This document shows, piece after piece, positions 22,936 to 31,642 of a DNA stretch of 41,589 nucleotides; within the stretch, counting starts at the first letter, position 1; every line of letters starts with the position of its first letter. A program made the position numbers and the translations under genes. The stretch comes from Bacteroidales bacterium (GTDB lineage: Bacteria; Bacteroidota; Bacteroidia; Bacteroidales; UBA12170): assembly GCA_021158405.1 (NCBI GenBank), contig JAGGUP010000175.1, positions 1 to 41,589 on the forward strand, written 5' to 3'. Under the pieces are notes generated by a model. That model saw only the letters and a list, made by a program, of their open reading frames with translations, had not been told where the DNA came from and did no database searches.

Positions 22936-24105
22936 ATGATAATCAGACCTGTTCAATACTTTTTAGTCGCCCTGATGTTTCTTTTTAGCGGGTCGGTTTT
23001 TGCACAGCATGTAGAAGAAAACGAATCTGCACACGAAGAATCTTTTAATGCAGGTGAAATGATTCTTGAGCATGTTATTGATGCTTACGAATGGCATATT
23101 TTAACCTATGGTGATTTTCATTTAAGCATTCCCTTGCCTATAATTATTTATAGTGATGGCCGTTTGGTTACTTTTATGTCAAGCGCTTTTCATCACGGTC
23201 ATACTCCAGCTCTTTTCGATGAAAACAATAAATTAATTCAAGCAGAGGACATCGATCATAATCAAACGATAGCTTTTGGTTTGGCGGTAATGAAAGAAGG
23301 AGCACATAAAGGAAAATTAGGTTATATAAATACGGAAAAATATATTCAACATCATCAAATAGAGGAAGCTGTGGAAGCAGGAGTGCCCTACGATTTTTCC
23401 ATTACAAAAAATGTTGTGTCTCTTTGGATAAGTTTGATTTTAATTGTATTGATCTTTGTTATTGTGGCAAAATCATATAAAACACGCAAGGGAATGGCTC
23501 CAAAAGGATTGCAATCGATGCTGGAACCTTTCATTGTTTTTATTCGAGACGATATTGCAAAAGCCTCTATTGGAGAAAAGAAATACGAAAAATACCTCCC
23601 TTATTTGTTGACAATTTTCTTCTTCATATTTTTTAATAATCTTTTTGGATTGGTCCCATTTTTTCCGGGAGGAGCCAATCTTACAGGAAATATAGCTATC
23701 ACTATGGTGCTTGCCTTATTTACTTTCGTTATCACGAATGTGAGTGGTAAAAAAGCATATTGGATTCATATTGTAAACACCCCCGGCGTTCCTTGGTGGT
23801 TGAAAATTCCAATACCATTGATGCCGATTGTTGAACTGGTGGGTTTAATAACAAAACCTTTTGTATTGATGGTTCGTTTGTTCGCAAACATTACGGCAGG
23901 GCACATCATTGTTTTAGGCTTTATCAGTCTGATTTTTATTTTTGGAAATATGCATCCGGCCATCGGTTATGGAGTTAGTATTGTTTCCATTGCTTTTACA
24001 ATTTTTCTCACTTTCCTTGAGATTTTGGTAGCTCTTATTCAAGCCTATGTGTTTACATTATTGTCGGCCTTGTATTTTGGAGCTGCCACGGAGGAACATC
24101 ATTAA
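22936..24105 (+). CDS. atpB: F-ATP synthase subunit a
   Basis: Membrane stator subunit forming the two ion half-channels. From ATG 22936 it has 389 residues, longer than E. coli (271), because it carries a signal-like N-terminus (ending S-V-F-A-Q) and a periplasmic His/Glu-rich domain of about 120 residues, the form usual in Bacteroidota. The essential Arg is in F-V-L-M-V-R-L-F-A-N-I-T-A-G-H. N-N-L-F-G-L-V-P-F-F-P-G-G-A-N and the C-terminal L-I-Q-A-Y-V-F-T-L-L are also diagnostic. A GTG four codons upstream (22924) is an alternative start. It is first in the operon atpBEFHAG. Confidence 0.95.
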   Translation: MIIRPVQYFLVALMFLFSGSVFAQHVEENESAHEESFNAGEMILEHVIDAYEWHILTYGDFHLSIPLPIIIYSDGRLVTFMSSAFHHGHTPALFDENNKLIQAEDIDHNQTIAFGLAVMKEGAHKGKLGYINTEKYIQHHQIEEAVEAGVPYDFSITKNVVSLWISLILIVLIFVIVAKSYKTRKGMAPKGLQSMLEPFIVFIRDDIAKASIGEKKYEKYLPYLLTIFFFIFFNNLFGLVPFFPGGANLTGNIAITMVLALFTFVITNVSGKKAYWIHIVNTPGVPWWLKIPIPLMPIVELVGLITKPFVLMVRLFANITAGHIIVLGFISLIFIFGNMHPAIGYGVSIVSIAFTIFLTFLEILVALIQAYVFTLLSALYFGAATEEHH

Positions 24106-24109
24106 ATGA

Positions 24110-24400
<291 letters not shown>

Positions 24401-24416
24401 ACGATTTGACTCAATG

Positions 24417-24454
24417 ATCAAACATCTTAACGGTTGGTTAAGGTGTTTGATTTT
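24417..24454 (+). terminator. Stem-loop between atpE and atpF
   Basis: ATCAAACATCTTAAC (24417-24431) pairs with GTTAAGGTGTTTGAT (24437-24451), 15 bp with one G-T pair and a 5-base loop, running into TTTT. Inside the operon it could act as a leaky terminator or protect the 3' end of an atpE transcript. Either would raise c-subunit output relative to the downstream subunits. Confidence 0.7.
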
Positions 24455-24484
24455 AATTGATTAATTAAAAAAATAATTTAGAAT

Positions 24485-24985
24485 ATGGAATTAGTTAGCC
24501 CTGGATTAGGATTGATATTTTGGATGACCCTTTCCTTTGGTATTGTTTTATTCTTACTAAGCAAATTTGTTTGGCCTATGATTTTAGGTAGTTTGAAAGA
24601 ACGTGAAGAAGGAATTGCTAATTCTTTGGAGGCGGCTCAAAAAGCACGCGAGGAAATTCAAAATCTTCATTCGAATAATGAAGAATTGTTAAAGGAAGCA
24701 CGTGATGAGCGTGAAGAAATGATTCGTGAAGCCAGAAAGTTAAAAGACGATTTAATTGACACAGCAAAAGATAAAGCAGATGAGGAAGCCAAGCATATTA
24801 TCGAAAATGCTAAAGCCGTTATCGAACAAGAAAAGACAGCTGCTTTAAGTGCCTTGAAAAATCAGGTAGCCGATTTATCAATAGAAATTGCTGAAAAATT
24901 ACTCAAAGCAGAACTTTCGAAAGATAAAAAGCAAAAAGAATTGATGGATAAGCTTATTGGCGAAGCCAATAATCAATTAAATTAA
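24485..24985 (+). CDS. atpF: F-ATP synthase subunit b
   Basis: A 166-residue stator stalk protein. One N-terminal membrane helix (G-L-I-F-W-M-T-L-S-F-G-I-V-L-F-L-L) is followed by a long charged coiled coil (about 35-130; repeated A-R-E-E-I, E-A-R-D-E-R-E-E-M-I-R-E-A-R-K) and a C-terminal segment I-A-E-K-L-L-K-A-E-L that contacts delta. Its length is normal. It is separated from atpE by 84 bases containing the stem-loop, and from atpH by 10 bases. Confidence 0.95.
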   Translation: MELVSPGLGLIFWMTLSFGIVLFLLSKFVWPMILGSLKEREEGIANSLEAAQKAREEIQNLHSNNEELLKEARDEREEMIREARKLKDDLIDTAKDKADEEAKHIIENAKAVIEQEKTAALSALKNQVADLSIEIAEKLLKAELSKDKKQKELMDKLIGEANNQLN

Positions 24986-24995
24986 ATCGAATAAA

Positions 24996-25553
24996 ATGAA
25001 GCAAATTCGTCTGGCCAACCGCTATGCAAAAGCACTTTTTGAGTTAGCTCTGGAACAACAAAATATAGAAACTGTTGCAAAAGATATGCAATTAGTAAAT
25101 GATGTTATAGTTGAAAATAGAGAACTGACTTTGCTTTTGAAAAGTCCGGTTGTTAAAGTGAATAAAAAGATTGCCGTTTTCAAATCTTTATTCGAAAAGA
25201 ACATTGATAAACTTAGCCTTCAATTTTTATGGCTTTTAGCAAAAAACGGTAGAGAAGATACTATCCCTCAAGTGGCAGAAGCTCTCTTAAATATTTATAA
25301 CGACTACCGTGGAATAACAGATGCTTGGCTAACAACAGCAGGCGATTTAGAAAAAGATGCTAAAACAGCTATTCTCAATATGCTTAAGAAATTAAGTGGC
25401 AAAGAAGTACAATTACACGAATATGTAAACGCTGATTTGCTTGGTGGATTTGTTGTGAAACTTGGCGATTATCAATACGATGCATCGACAAAGACTTTGA
25501 TTAAGAGATTAAAAGAAAATATTAAAAATAACCTGGTTGTTGCCGGGAAATAA
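24996..25553 (+). CDS. atpH: F-ATP synthase subunit delta
   Basis: 185 residues. The N-terminus I-R-L-A-N-R-Y-A-K-A-L-F-E-L-A is the family signature, followed by the six-helix domain that binds the tip of F1 (L-L-L-K-S-P-V-V). The C-terminal region has L-L-G-G-F-V-V-K-L-G-D-Y-Q-Y-D-A-S, the conserved end of OSCP/delta. It links the b-subunit stalk to F1. The gene is tightly packed between atpF and atpA. Confidence 0.95.
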   Translation: MKQIRLANRYAKALFELALEQQNIETVAKDMQLVNDVIVENRELTLLLKSPVVKVNKKIAVFKSLFEKNIDKLSLQFLWLLAKNGREDTIPQVAEALLNIYNDYRGITDAWLTTAGDLEKDAKTAILNMLKKLSGKEVQLHEYVNADLLGGFVVKLGDYQYDASTKTLIKRLKENIKNNLVVAGK

Positions 25554-25571
25554 TAGAGAAACGAAAAAGAT

Positions 25572-27149
25572 ATGGCTCAAATTAATCCCGCTGAAGTATC
25601 AGCAATTTTAAGACAAGAGTTAGCAGGCTTTAAAACAGAAGCTGAATTAGAAGAAGTAGGAACGGTTCTCCAAGTTGGTGACGGTATTGCTCGTATTTAC
25701 GGACTCACAAATGCTCAAGCCGGTGAATTGGTGAAGTTTGAAAAAACTGGAATCCTTGGCTTGGTAATGAACCTTGAAGAAGATAATGTTGGTGTTATGC
25801 TTCTGGGTGGTTCTACTGGTATCCTTGAAGGTGATGTAGTTAAACGTACTAAAAGAATTGGCTCTATTGAAGTTGGTGAAGGTATGTTAGGTCGTGTTAT
25901 CAATCCTATGGGATTGCCCATTGATGGTCAAGGTCCTATCGAAGGTGATACTTACGAGATGCCGCTTGAGCGTAAAGCTCCTGGTGTAATCTATCGTCAA
26001 CCTGTAAACGAGCCTTTGCAAACAGGTATTAAAGCTATCGATGCTATGATTCCTATTGGTCGTGGACAGCGTGAGTTGATTATAGGTGACCGTCAAACAG
26101 GTAAATCTACTATTGCGATAGATACAATCATCAATCAAAAAGAATTTTACGATAAAGGCGAGCCTGTATTTTGTATTTATGTTGCTTCTGGTCAGAAAGG
26201 ATCTACTGTTGCTAATATTGTACAAACCTTAAAAGAAAAAGGGGCCTTACCTTATACGGTGGTTGTTATGGCAACAGCTTCCGATCCTGCTGCTTTGCAA
26301 TATTATGCACCTTTTGCAGGAGCTGCCATAGGTGAGTTTTTTCGTGATACCGGAAGACCGGCTTTGGTGATTTACGATGACCTTTCCAAACAAGCTGTTG
26401 CTTACCGCGAAGTTTCTTTGTTGTTGCGTCGTCCTCCTGGACGCGAAGCTTATCCTGGGGATGTCTTTTATTTGCATTCACGTTTATTAGAGCGCGCTGC
26501 TAAAATCATCGATTCTGATGAGATTGCCTCCAATATGAATGATTTACCTGACAGTATTAAACCCATGGTAAAAGGAGGAGGTTCTTTGACGGCGCTGCCA
26601 ATTATTGAAACTCAAGCTGGCGATGTGTCGGCCTATATTCCAACAAATGTAATTTCAATTACAGATGGACAGATATTCCTGGATAGTGATTTATTTAATT
26701 CAGGAATTCGTCCTGCTATTAATGTAGGTATTTCCGTTTCTCGTGTAGGTGGAAATGCACAGATAAAACCAATGAAAAAGGTAGCAGGAACATTGAAACT
26801 CGATCAGGCTCAGTTCCGTGAATTAGAAGCTTTCTCAAAGTTTGGTTCTGATTTAGATGCTTCAACCATGTCTGTTCTTAATAAAGGAGCAAGAAATGTG
26901 GAGATTCTTAAGCAAAATTTATATTCTCCTATGTCTGTTGAAAAACAAGTAGCAATTATCTTCTGTGGTACACAAGGATTGCTTAGTAAAGTGCCTACAA
27001 AAAAAATCTTTGATTTTCAAAATGAATATCTGCATTATCTTGAAACAAATTATCAAGATACGCTCGATACCATTGCGCAAGGAAAATATACCGACGAGAT
27101 TTCTCAGGCTCTGAGCGAAGCCGCTAAGCATGTAGCAGCTCGCTATTAA
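25572..27149 (+). CDS. atpA: F-ATP synthase subunit alpha
   Basis: 525 residues. The non-catalytic nucleotide-binding subunit of F1, with P-loop G-D-R-Q-T-G-K-S at 172-179 (Lys178 corresponds to E. coli Lys175). [11 protein letters not shown] marks the N-terminal barrel, and [25 protein letters not shown] is the conserved central block with the arginine finger region downstream (S-V-S-R-V-G-G). Codon use here is smoother and more GT-rich than in the glycan genes, as expected for a highly expressed gene. Confidence 0.98.
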   Translation: MAQINPAEVSAILRQELAGFKTEAELEEVGTVLQVGDGIARIYGLTNAQAGELVKFEKTGILGLVMNLEEDNVGVMLLGGSTGILEGDVVKRTKRIGSIEVGEGMLGRVINPMGLPIDGQGPIEGDTYEMPLERKAPGVIYRQPVNEPLQTGIKAIDAMIPIGRGQRELIIGDRQTGKSTIAIDTIINQKEFYDKGEPVFCIYVASGQKGSTVANIVQTLKEKGALPYTVVVMATASDPAALQYYAPFAGAAIGEFFRDTGRPALVIYDDLSKQAVAYREVSLLLRRPPGREAYPGDVFYLHSRLLERAAKIIDSDEIASNMNDLPDSIKPMVKGGGSLTALPIIETQAGDVSAYIPTNVISITDGQIFLDSDLFNSGIRPAINVGISVSRVGGNAQIKPMKKVAGTLKLDQAQFRELEAFSKFGSDLDASTMSVLNKGARNVEILKQNLYSPMSVEKQVAIIFCGTQGLLSKVPTKKIFDFQNEYLHYLETNYQDTLDTIAQGKYTDEISQALSEAAKHVAARY

Positions 27150-27178
27150 AACGATTAGAAAATTAAATTTGTCAGCAC

Positions 27179-28063
27179 ATGCCTAGTTTAAAAGATGTAA
27201 GAACACGTATTGATTCGGTAAACTCAACCAAACAGATTACGAGTGCCATGAAAATGGTGGCGGCTTCTAAGTTGAGAAAAAGCCAGAATGCGATAAACAA
27301 TATGCGTCCTTATGCAGCAAAATTAAATGAGATTCTGCAAAACCTCAATGGTAGTCTTGATCAGGAAAGTATTGGGGATTATGGCCAGGAGCGTGAATTG
27401 AAACGAGTTTTGTTGGTTCCAATCACTTCCAACAGAGGATTGTGTGGAGCTTTTAACAGCAATGTCATTAAAGCTACACAACGCTTGATAAGCAAGGAAT
27501 TTAGCGATCAAAATGCGCTTGGAAATGTGCACATGATGACCGTTGGGAAAATGGCTACCGAACATTTTTCAAAAAAAAGGGATGCCTATATTGGTCAACA
27601 TGATGAATTGTTTAATGAGCTCAATTTTGAACATGTTTTTCCAATAGCCGAAGAATTGATGCGGCGGTTTGCAAGCAAAGAATATGATCGTATTATTTTG
27701 ATTTTTAATCACTTTAAAAATGCAGCAACTCAAGTAATAACCAGCGAACAATTATTGCCTATCAGCTCCGACAAGGAAATAGAAGAAAGTAAGGCACAAA
27801 TTGATTATCTTTTTGAACCGGGAAGATTAGAGATTGTTGAAGAATTGATTCCCACTATTTTGAAGATCCAATTTTATAAAGCAATACTCGATTCTTTTGC
27901 TGCCGAGCACGGAGCTCGTATGCTTGCTATGTCACAAGCTACCGATAATGCTACAGAATTGATAAAAGATTTAAAACTACAATACAACAAAGCCAGACAG
28001 GCGGCTATTACAGGTGAAATACTTGAGATAGTTGGAGGAGCAGAAGCTTTGAAAAACGGATAA
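27179..28063 (+). CDS. atpG: F-ATP synthase subunit gamma
   Basis: A 294-residue rotor shaft. The N-terminal helix P-S-L-K-D-V-R-T-R-I-D-S-V-N-S-T-K-Q-I-T-S-A-M-K-M-V-A-A-S-K-L-R and the C-terminal helix E-H-G-A-R-M-L-A-M-S-Q-A-T-D-N-A form the coiled coil that turns inside alpha3beta3; T-S-N-R-G-L-C-G-A-F-N is the central signature. It is the last gene of the operon. The genes for beta and epsilon (atpD, atpC) are not in the window and must lie elsewhere, as is common in Bacteroidota. Confidence 0.97.
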   Translation: MPSLKDVRTRIDSVNSTKQITSAMKMVAASKLRKSQNAINNMRPYAAKLNEILQNLNGSLDQESIGDYGQERELKRVLLVPITSNRGLCGAFNSNVIKATQRLISKEFSDQNALGNVHMMTVGKMATEHFSKKRDAYIGQHDELFNELNFEHVFPIAEELMRRFASKEYDRIILIFNHFKNAATQVITSEQLLPISSDKEIEESKAQIDYLFEPGRLEIVEELIPTILKIQFYKAILDSFAAEHGARMLAMSQATDNATELIKDLKLQYNKARQAAITGEILEIVGGAEALKNG

Positions 28064-28133
28064 GAGCCTAAACATGAAATAGATTTAATTTTCTATGGCA
28101 TAAATCAATATTAATTTGAAAAAAATAAGAGAC

Positions 28134-28646
28134 ATGAATACAAATGTAGAGGCAAGCTTAAATCATCAAATCAATGCGGAGGAACATTCCTCTCGCTTGT
28201 ATTTTTCTATGGCTGCATGGTGTGATAAACATGGTTTTGAAGGAAGTGCAAAATATTTATTCACTCATGCCGAAGAAGAGCGTATGCATATGATTAAATT
28301 GGTGCATTATGTGAGCGAAAGAGGAGGAACTGTCTTGACAGACAGCTTACCGAAACCTCAAAATGAATGGGATAGTATTTTGGCGGTTTTTACAGAAGTA
28401 TTGGCTCATGAAAAAAAGGTTACAGGCATGATTAATTCCATATTCGAAGTATGTATGCAAGAAAAAGATTATTTGACTTCAAATTTCTTGCAGTGGTATA
28501 TTCAGGAACAAGTGGAAGAAGAGTCTAGTGCACGTGGAGTTCTAGATAAATTAACTTTAGCGGGAAATACGCAAGGAGGCCTCTTTCATTTTGATAAAGA
28601 ATTAATGGCTATGGCTGCTGCTTCAGCTATAAAACCTGCGCTTTAG
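28134..28646 (+). CDS. ftnA: Ferritin (bacterial non-haem)
   Basis: A 170-residue iron-storage protein that oxidises Fe(II) and stores it in a 24-subunit shell. With the start at ATG 28134, the ferroxidase residues Glu16, Glu49 and His52 (H-A-E-E-E-R-M-H) fall one position from E. coli FtnA Glu17, Glu50 and His53, which favours this start over the in-frame TTG at 28116. Q-E-Q-V-E-E-E-S provides the remaining site residues. It lies near hrb and rubrerythrin, also iron/oxygen-related, though these are separate transcripts. Confidence 0.94.
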   Translation: MNTNVEASLNHQINAEEHSSRLYFSMAAWCDKHGFEGSAKYLFTHAEEERMHMIKLVHYVSERGGTVLTDSLPKPQNEWDSILAVFTEVLAHEKKVTGMINSIFEVCMQEKDYLTSNFLQWYIQEQVEEESSARGVLDKLTLAGNTQGGLFHFDKELMAMAAASAIKPAL

Positions 28647-28697
28647 TTGGAGTTCATTTTATGAGAAAACAAAAAAGTAATTCCTTGATATTTTTTC

Positions 28698-28726
28698 TTT
28701 GCATTTTCAAAAAAAATGTATCTTTG
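28698..28726 (+). promoter_or_regulatory. Promoter of tRNA-Gln (Bacteroidota type)
   Basis: TTTG at 28698-28701 and TATCTTTG at 28719-28726 match both consensus elements (TTTG and TAnnTTTG) with 17 bases between them. Transcription would start around 28733, about ten bases before the tRNA. Confidence 0.75.
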
Positions 28727-28742
28727 CATCGCATTTAGCAAT

Positions 28743-28815
28743 TGACCCATGGTGTAATTGGCAACACGTCTGTTTTTGGTGCAGAAGAGTCCAGGTTCGA
28801 GCCCTGGTGGGTCAA
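28743..28815 (+). tRNA. tRNA-Gln (anticodon TTG)
   Basis: The cloverleaf folds fully: acceptor TGACCCA/TGGGTCA, anticodon stem TCTGT/GCAGA, loop TTTTGGT with anticodon TTG, and T arm CCAGG-TTCGAGC-CCTGG, with discriminator A at 28815. CCA is not encoded. A consensus promoter precedes it and a terminator follows. Confidence 0.96.
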
Positions 28816-28842
28816 CAAAAACAAGGAAGATTACAAGGAATT

Positions 28843-28878
28843 AAGCTGTTTAAATTTTAGGATTTAAGCGGCTTTTTT
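28843..28878 (+). terminator. Intrinsic terminator after tRNA-Gln
   Basis: AAGCTGTTTAAAT (28843-28855) pairs with ATTTAAGCGGCTT (28862-28874), 13 bp with two G-T pairs and a 6-base loop, followed by a T run to 28878. Confidence 0.8.
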
Positions 28879-28899
28879 ATTTGGTAAGGGTTTAGTCAA

Positions 28900-28941
28900 G
28901 GCTTCACTTTAGTCAGGGTTTCACTCAAAGTGAAGCCCTGA
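28900..28941. terminator. Inverted repeat with two alternative stems, 3' of corA
   Basis: GGCTTCACTTT (28900-28910) is the exact inverse of AAAGTGAAGCC (28927-28937). The inner TCAGGGTTTCACT (28913-28925) pairs equally well with AGTGAAGCCCTGA (28929-28941), with one mismatch. The left half is a tandem near-repeat, giving two mutually exclusive hairpins. It probably terminates corA on the - strand. Confidence 0.6.
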
Positions 28942-28954
28942 TTAATCACTAAGA

Positions 28955-29866
28955 TTACATCCAATGTTTTTTCTTGAAATAAATAACCATAACTACAGCA
29001 ATTGTAATCATAGTTCCTATTATAATAAGAAAGGTTAAGCCAAAATCTTTCCCAGGTAATCTTACATTCATTCCATAAATCCCTGTAATAAATGTAAGAG
29101 GAAGAATAATGGAGGAAATTAAAGTGAGCACTCGCATAATTTCATTTGTGCGGTTAGCCATCAAAGAATCAAAAGTACTGCTTAGGCCTTCAATTAATTC
29201 CTGATAATCTTCAATCATATCCCACATCTTTTGATAATTATCCAAAATATTGCCCCAATAATCTTCCATATTATCGGCGAAACCTTCCACTTCTCCTTTT
29301 TCAAATTTTAGAAAAATGCGTAATTGAGGCTTGATAACCGTATTCAATAGGATGATGTTTTTGCGCGCGATCGAAATGCGCTCAATAACACTTTCTGCTT
29401 TCTTTTCAAAAAGTTCGCGACTGGATCGATCCACATCGTCTCCTATACGTCTAACCACAGGAAATGATTCTTTCATAACGGCTTCTACAATTAGATAGAG
29501 TAAAGCATCTGTTGATCCCACCTCAAATCTATCCCCTCTGGTTTCTTGATCCTGAGCTTCTTGAAACATCTTGCCAACAACCCAATTCGAGCCGCCAATG
29601 GTGGTAATTTGTTCTTCCCACCAAAAAATCTTTGCTTCCTTAATGCGTAAAAAACGTCCGAGCTTATCAAAAATAGGGAAATGTAAAATTAGAAAGTTAT
29701 AGTCGTCGTAAATATCCACTTTGGGCCGTTGGTTAATCTTACTTTTACAGTCTTCAATATCCAGCAGGTGAACATGGAATTTGGTCAATAAAAAATCGAA
29801 ATCTTCTTCAGTGGGATGGTTAATGTGATTCCATCGGAGGGTGCCTAACTTAACTGTTTCTATCAT
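28955..29866 (-). CDS. corA: CorA-family magnesium/divalent-metal channel
   Basis: 303 residues. A large cytoplasmic N-terminal domain is followed by two C-terminal membrane helices; the selectivity motif Y-G-M-N lies between them (F-I-T-G-I-Y-G-M-N-V-R-L-P-G). The long stalk helix (about 190-245) ends in the basic tail F-K-K-K-H-W-M. It would form a pentameric Mg2+ (or Co2+/Ni2+) uptake channel. The start is preceded by AAGGAGGT at a 4-base spacing, an unusually complete Shine-Dalgarno site for this phylum. It is transcribed alone. Confidence 0.93.
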   Translation of the reverse strand: MIETVKLGTLRWNHINHPTEEDFDFLLTKFHVHLLDIEDCKSKINQRPKVDIYDDYNFLILHFPIFDKLGRFLRIKEAKIFWWEEQITTIGGSNWVVGKMFQEAQDQETRGDRFEVGSTDALLYLIVEAVMKESFPVVRRIGDDVDRSSRELFEKKAESVIERISIARKNIILLNTVIKPQLRIFLKFEKGEVEGFADNMEDYWGNILDNYQKMWDMIEDYQELIEGLSSTFDSLMANRTNEIMRVLTLISSIILPLTFITGIYGMNVRLPGKDFGLTFLIIIGTMITIAVVMVIYFKKKHWM

Positions 29867-29870
29867 TTCG

Positions 29871-29878
29871 ACCTCCTT
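29871..29878 (-). promoter_or_regulatory. Full-length Shine-Dalgarno site before corA
   Basis: The - strand reads AAGGAGGT, then CGAA, then ATG. This is complete complementarity to the 16S anti-SD core. Almost no other gene in the window has a recognisable site, so it stands out and fixes the start codon. Confidence 0.85.
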
Positions 29879-29913
29879 TTTAGGGTAAATTCTTAATTCT
29901 TTTTCAAGCCTGA

Positions 29914-29921
29914 CAAAGGTA
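29914..29921 (-). promoter_or_regulatory. -7 element for corA
   Basis: The - strand reads TACCTTTG, an exact TAnnTTTG. Transcription would start near 29907, leaving a leader of about 40 bases. No clear -33 TTG lies at the right distance. The rest of the divergent gap to 30106 shows nothing else that I can support. Confidence 0.5.
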
Positions 29922-30106
29922 ATAAATTCTCTTAGATTCTCTTATCAGCATGCTAGTCTTTTTAAAATTTGAATCTAGCAATCGGTTTATATTTTATTTT
30001 TTAACGGTAGCTAATAATTTATTCTTAAATTGTAGGCTCAAAAGAAGAAAATGGATTTGCATAGAAAAAGTGCATAAGGATATTGAACCAATTAAAATAG
30101 AATCGC

Positions 30107-30826
30107 ATGCAAATAGAAGCTTTTTTTAAATTATCCTATGGTTTATACGTTATAGGAACAAAAAGCAAGAATAAGATAAATGGTTACATAGCTAATACGG
30201 TATTTCAAGTTACAGCCGATCCTGCTCAATTGGCTATCAGCTGTAGCAAGGATAATTATTCAACTCAATTAATAGAAGAAAGTGGCATTTTTTCTGTCTC
30301 CATATTGCATCAAGGAGCCAGTCAGGAACTAATTTCTACTATGGGCTATAAAACCGGTAGTGATTTTGATAAATTCAAAAAATTCAATTTTGTTGAAGGG
30401 ATAACGGGAGCTCCCATATTGACTGATGGTTGTTTAGCTTGGTTTGAATGCAAAGTGGTGCAAAAAGTAGATCTGGGAACTCATATTTTGTTTATTGGTG
30501 AAGTGCTGGACAGTAAGGTTTTGGAAGTAAATAAAACCCCAATGACCTATGCTTATTATCGTGAAGTAAAAAATGGAGTTGCACCTAAAAATGCTCCTAC
30601 TTATGTGGATAAATCCAAACTGGTAGAATCTAAGAATGAAATAGCACCTGTTAGCGATGCTCTTTCGCAAAAGTGGGAATGTACAGTTTGTGGTCATATA
30701 TATGATCCGGTGGAAGGAGACCCTGACGGCGGTATTGTGCCTGGAACGGCTTTTGAAGATATCCCCGACGATTGGGTTTGCCCAACCTGTGGTGTGTCTA
30801 AAGGAGATTTTGAACCCATGAATTAA
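30107..30826 (+). CDS. hrb: High-molecular-weight rubredoxin (flavin reductase domain fused to rubredoxin)
   Basis: 239 residues in two domains. The first 155 residues are a flavoredoxin/flavin-reductase split barrel that binds FMN ([26 protein letters not shown]). After a linker, residues 188-237 are a rubredoxin with iron ligands Cys192, Cys195, Cys225 and Cys228 (C-T-V-C-G, C-P-T-C-G). In anaerobes this protein passes electrons from NAD(P)H to flavodiiron oxygen or NO reductases. The flavodiiron partner is not adjacent. Rubrerythrin follows after 62 bases and could also accept its electrons. Confidence 0.93.
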   Translation: MQIEAFFKLSYGLYVIGTKSKNKINGYIANTVFQVTADPAQLAISCSKDNYSTQLIEESGIFSVSILHQGASQELISTMGYKTGSDFDKFKKFNFVEGITGAPILTDGCLAWFECKVVQKVDLGTHILFIGEVLDSKVLEVNKTPMTYAYYREVKNGVAPKNAPTYVDKSKLVESKNEIAPVSDALSQKWECTVCGHIYDPVEGDPDGGIVPGTAFEDIPDDWVCPTCGVSKGDFEPMN

Positions 30827-30888
30827 TGCTGGAGGTTAAGAGGTTGAGGTTAAAGGTGTAAGTAATAAACAATTTAAAATATAAAAAT

Positions 30889-31464
30889 ATGAAAATATTA
30901 AAAGGAACAAAAACAGAACAAAACCTGCTGAAATCATTTGCAGGAGAATCGCAGGCGCGTATGCGTTATGATTATTATGCTAAACAAGCTTTGAAAGAAG
31001 GCCTCAATCAAATGGCAGCTATTTTTGATGAAACAGCTTTGAATGAGAAAGAGCATGCCAAACGTTTTTTTAAATTCTTAGAGGGTGGTATGGTTGAAAT
31101 TACAGCAACTTATCCTGCCGGTGTAATTGGAACAACTTTGGAAAATTTAAAAGCTTCTGCCGAAGGCGAAAATGAAGAATGGACAGAGTTGTATCCTGAG
31201 TTTGCTAAAATTGCTGAAGAAGAAGGTTTTAACGAAATTGCTACTGCTTATAAAATGATCGCACGCGTGGAGAAAGCACATGAAGAGCGCTTTAGAAAAT
31301 TGTATACTAACTTAGAAGAAGGAAAGGTTTTTGAACGCGAAGGAAAAATCATTTGGAAATGTCGTAATTGCGGCTATTTGCATCAAGGAGAGAAAGCACC
31401 TAAAACATGTCCTGCTTGTTTGCATCCCCAATCTTACTTTGAAATTAAGGAAACAAATTATTAG
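30889..31464 (+). CDS. rbr: Rubrerythrin
   Basis: A 191-residue peroxide reductase of anaerobes. The di-iron site residues are visible as Glu20, Glu53-x-x-His56, Glu94/Glu97 and Glu128-x-x-His131 (E-K-A-H-E). The C-terminal rubredoxin domain has Cys158, Cys161, Cys174 and Cys177 (C-R-N-C-G, C-P-A-C). Length and order are standard. Its neighbour hrb is a plausible electron donor. Together they indicate an organism that meets oxygen only occasionally. A stem-loop follows. Confidence 0.97.
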   Translation: MKILKGTKTEQNLLKSFAGESQARMRYDYYAKQALKEGLNQMAAIFDETALNEKEHAKRFFKFLEGGMVEITATYPAGVIGTTLENLKASAEGENEEWTELYPEFAKIAEEEGFNEIATAYKMIARVEKAHEERFRKLYTNLEEGKVFEREGKIIWKCRNCGYLHQGEKAPKTCPACLHPQSYFEIKETNY

Positions 31465-31484
31465 TAGTCATTTAATTTAAATGA

Positions 31485-31514
31485 AAGTGCTCGGTTTTTT
31501 TAAATCGGGCACTT
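31485..31514 (+). terminator. Stem-loop terminator after rubrerythrin
   Basis: AAGTGCTCGGTTT (31485-31497) pairs with AAATCGGGCACTT (31502-31514), 13 bp including two G-T pairs, with a TTTT loop. The trailing sequence is only moderately T-rich. Confidence 0.65.
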
Positions 31515-31560
31515 CTTGTTTAGGCTAGAAAAAAGGAATAATAAACCGACTTAAAAAGTG

Positions 31561-31568
31561 TAAATTTG
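31561..31568 (+). promoter_or_regulatory. -7 element upstream of lepA
   Basis: TAAATTTG matches TAnnTTTG exactly and has the same spelling as the tRNA-Phe promoter. It lies 75 bases before the lepA start. No TTG sits at the expected -33 position. Confidence 0.45.
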
Positions 31569-31642
31569 CAGGGCTTTAAATGGGGTGTGCGTTATAGTAA
31601 GACAACGCTTTCTTTTTTTGGCGATGAAGAAAAATACTTTGG

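Noticed and set aside
26247-26481. Overlapping - strand frames in atpA
   Set aside because: They are shadows of the strongly conserved alpha-subunit coding sequence.
28116-28133. TTG start for ferritin
   Set aside because: With ATG 28134 the ferroxidase residues line up within one position of E. coli FtnA.
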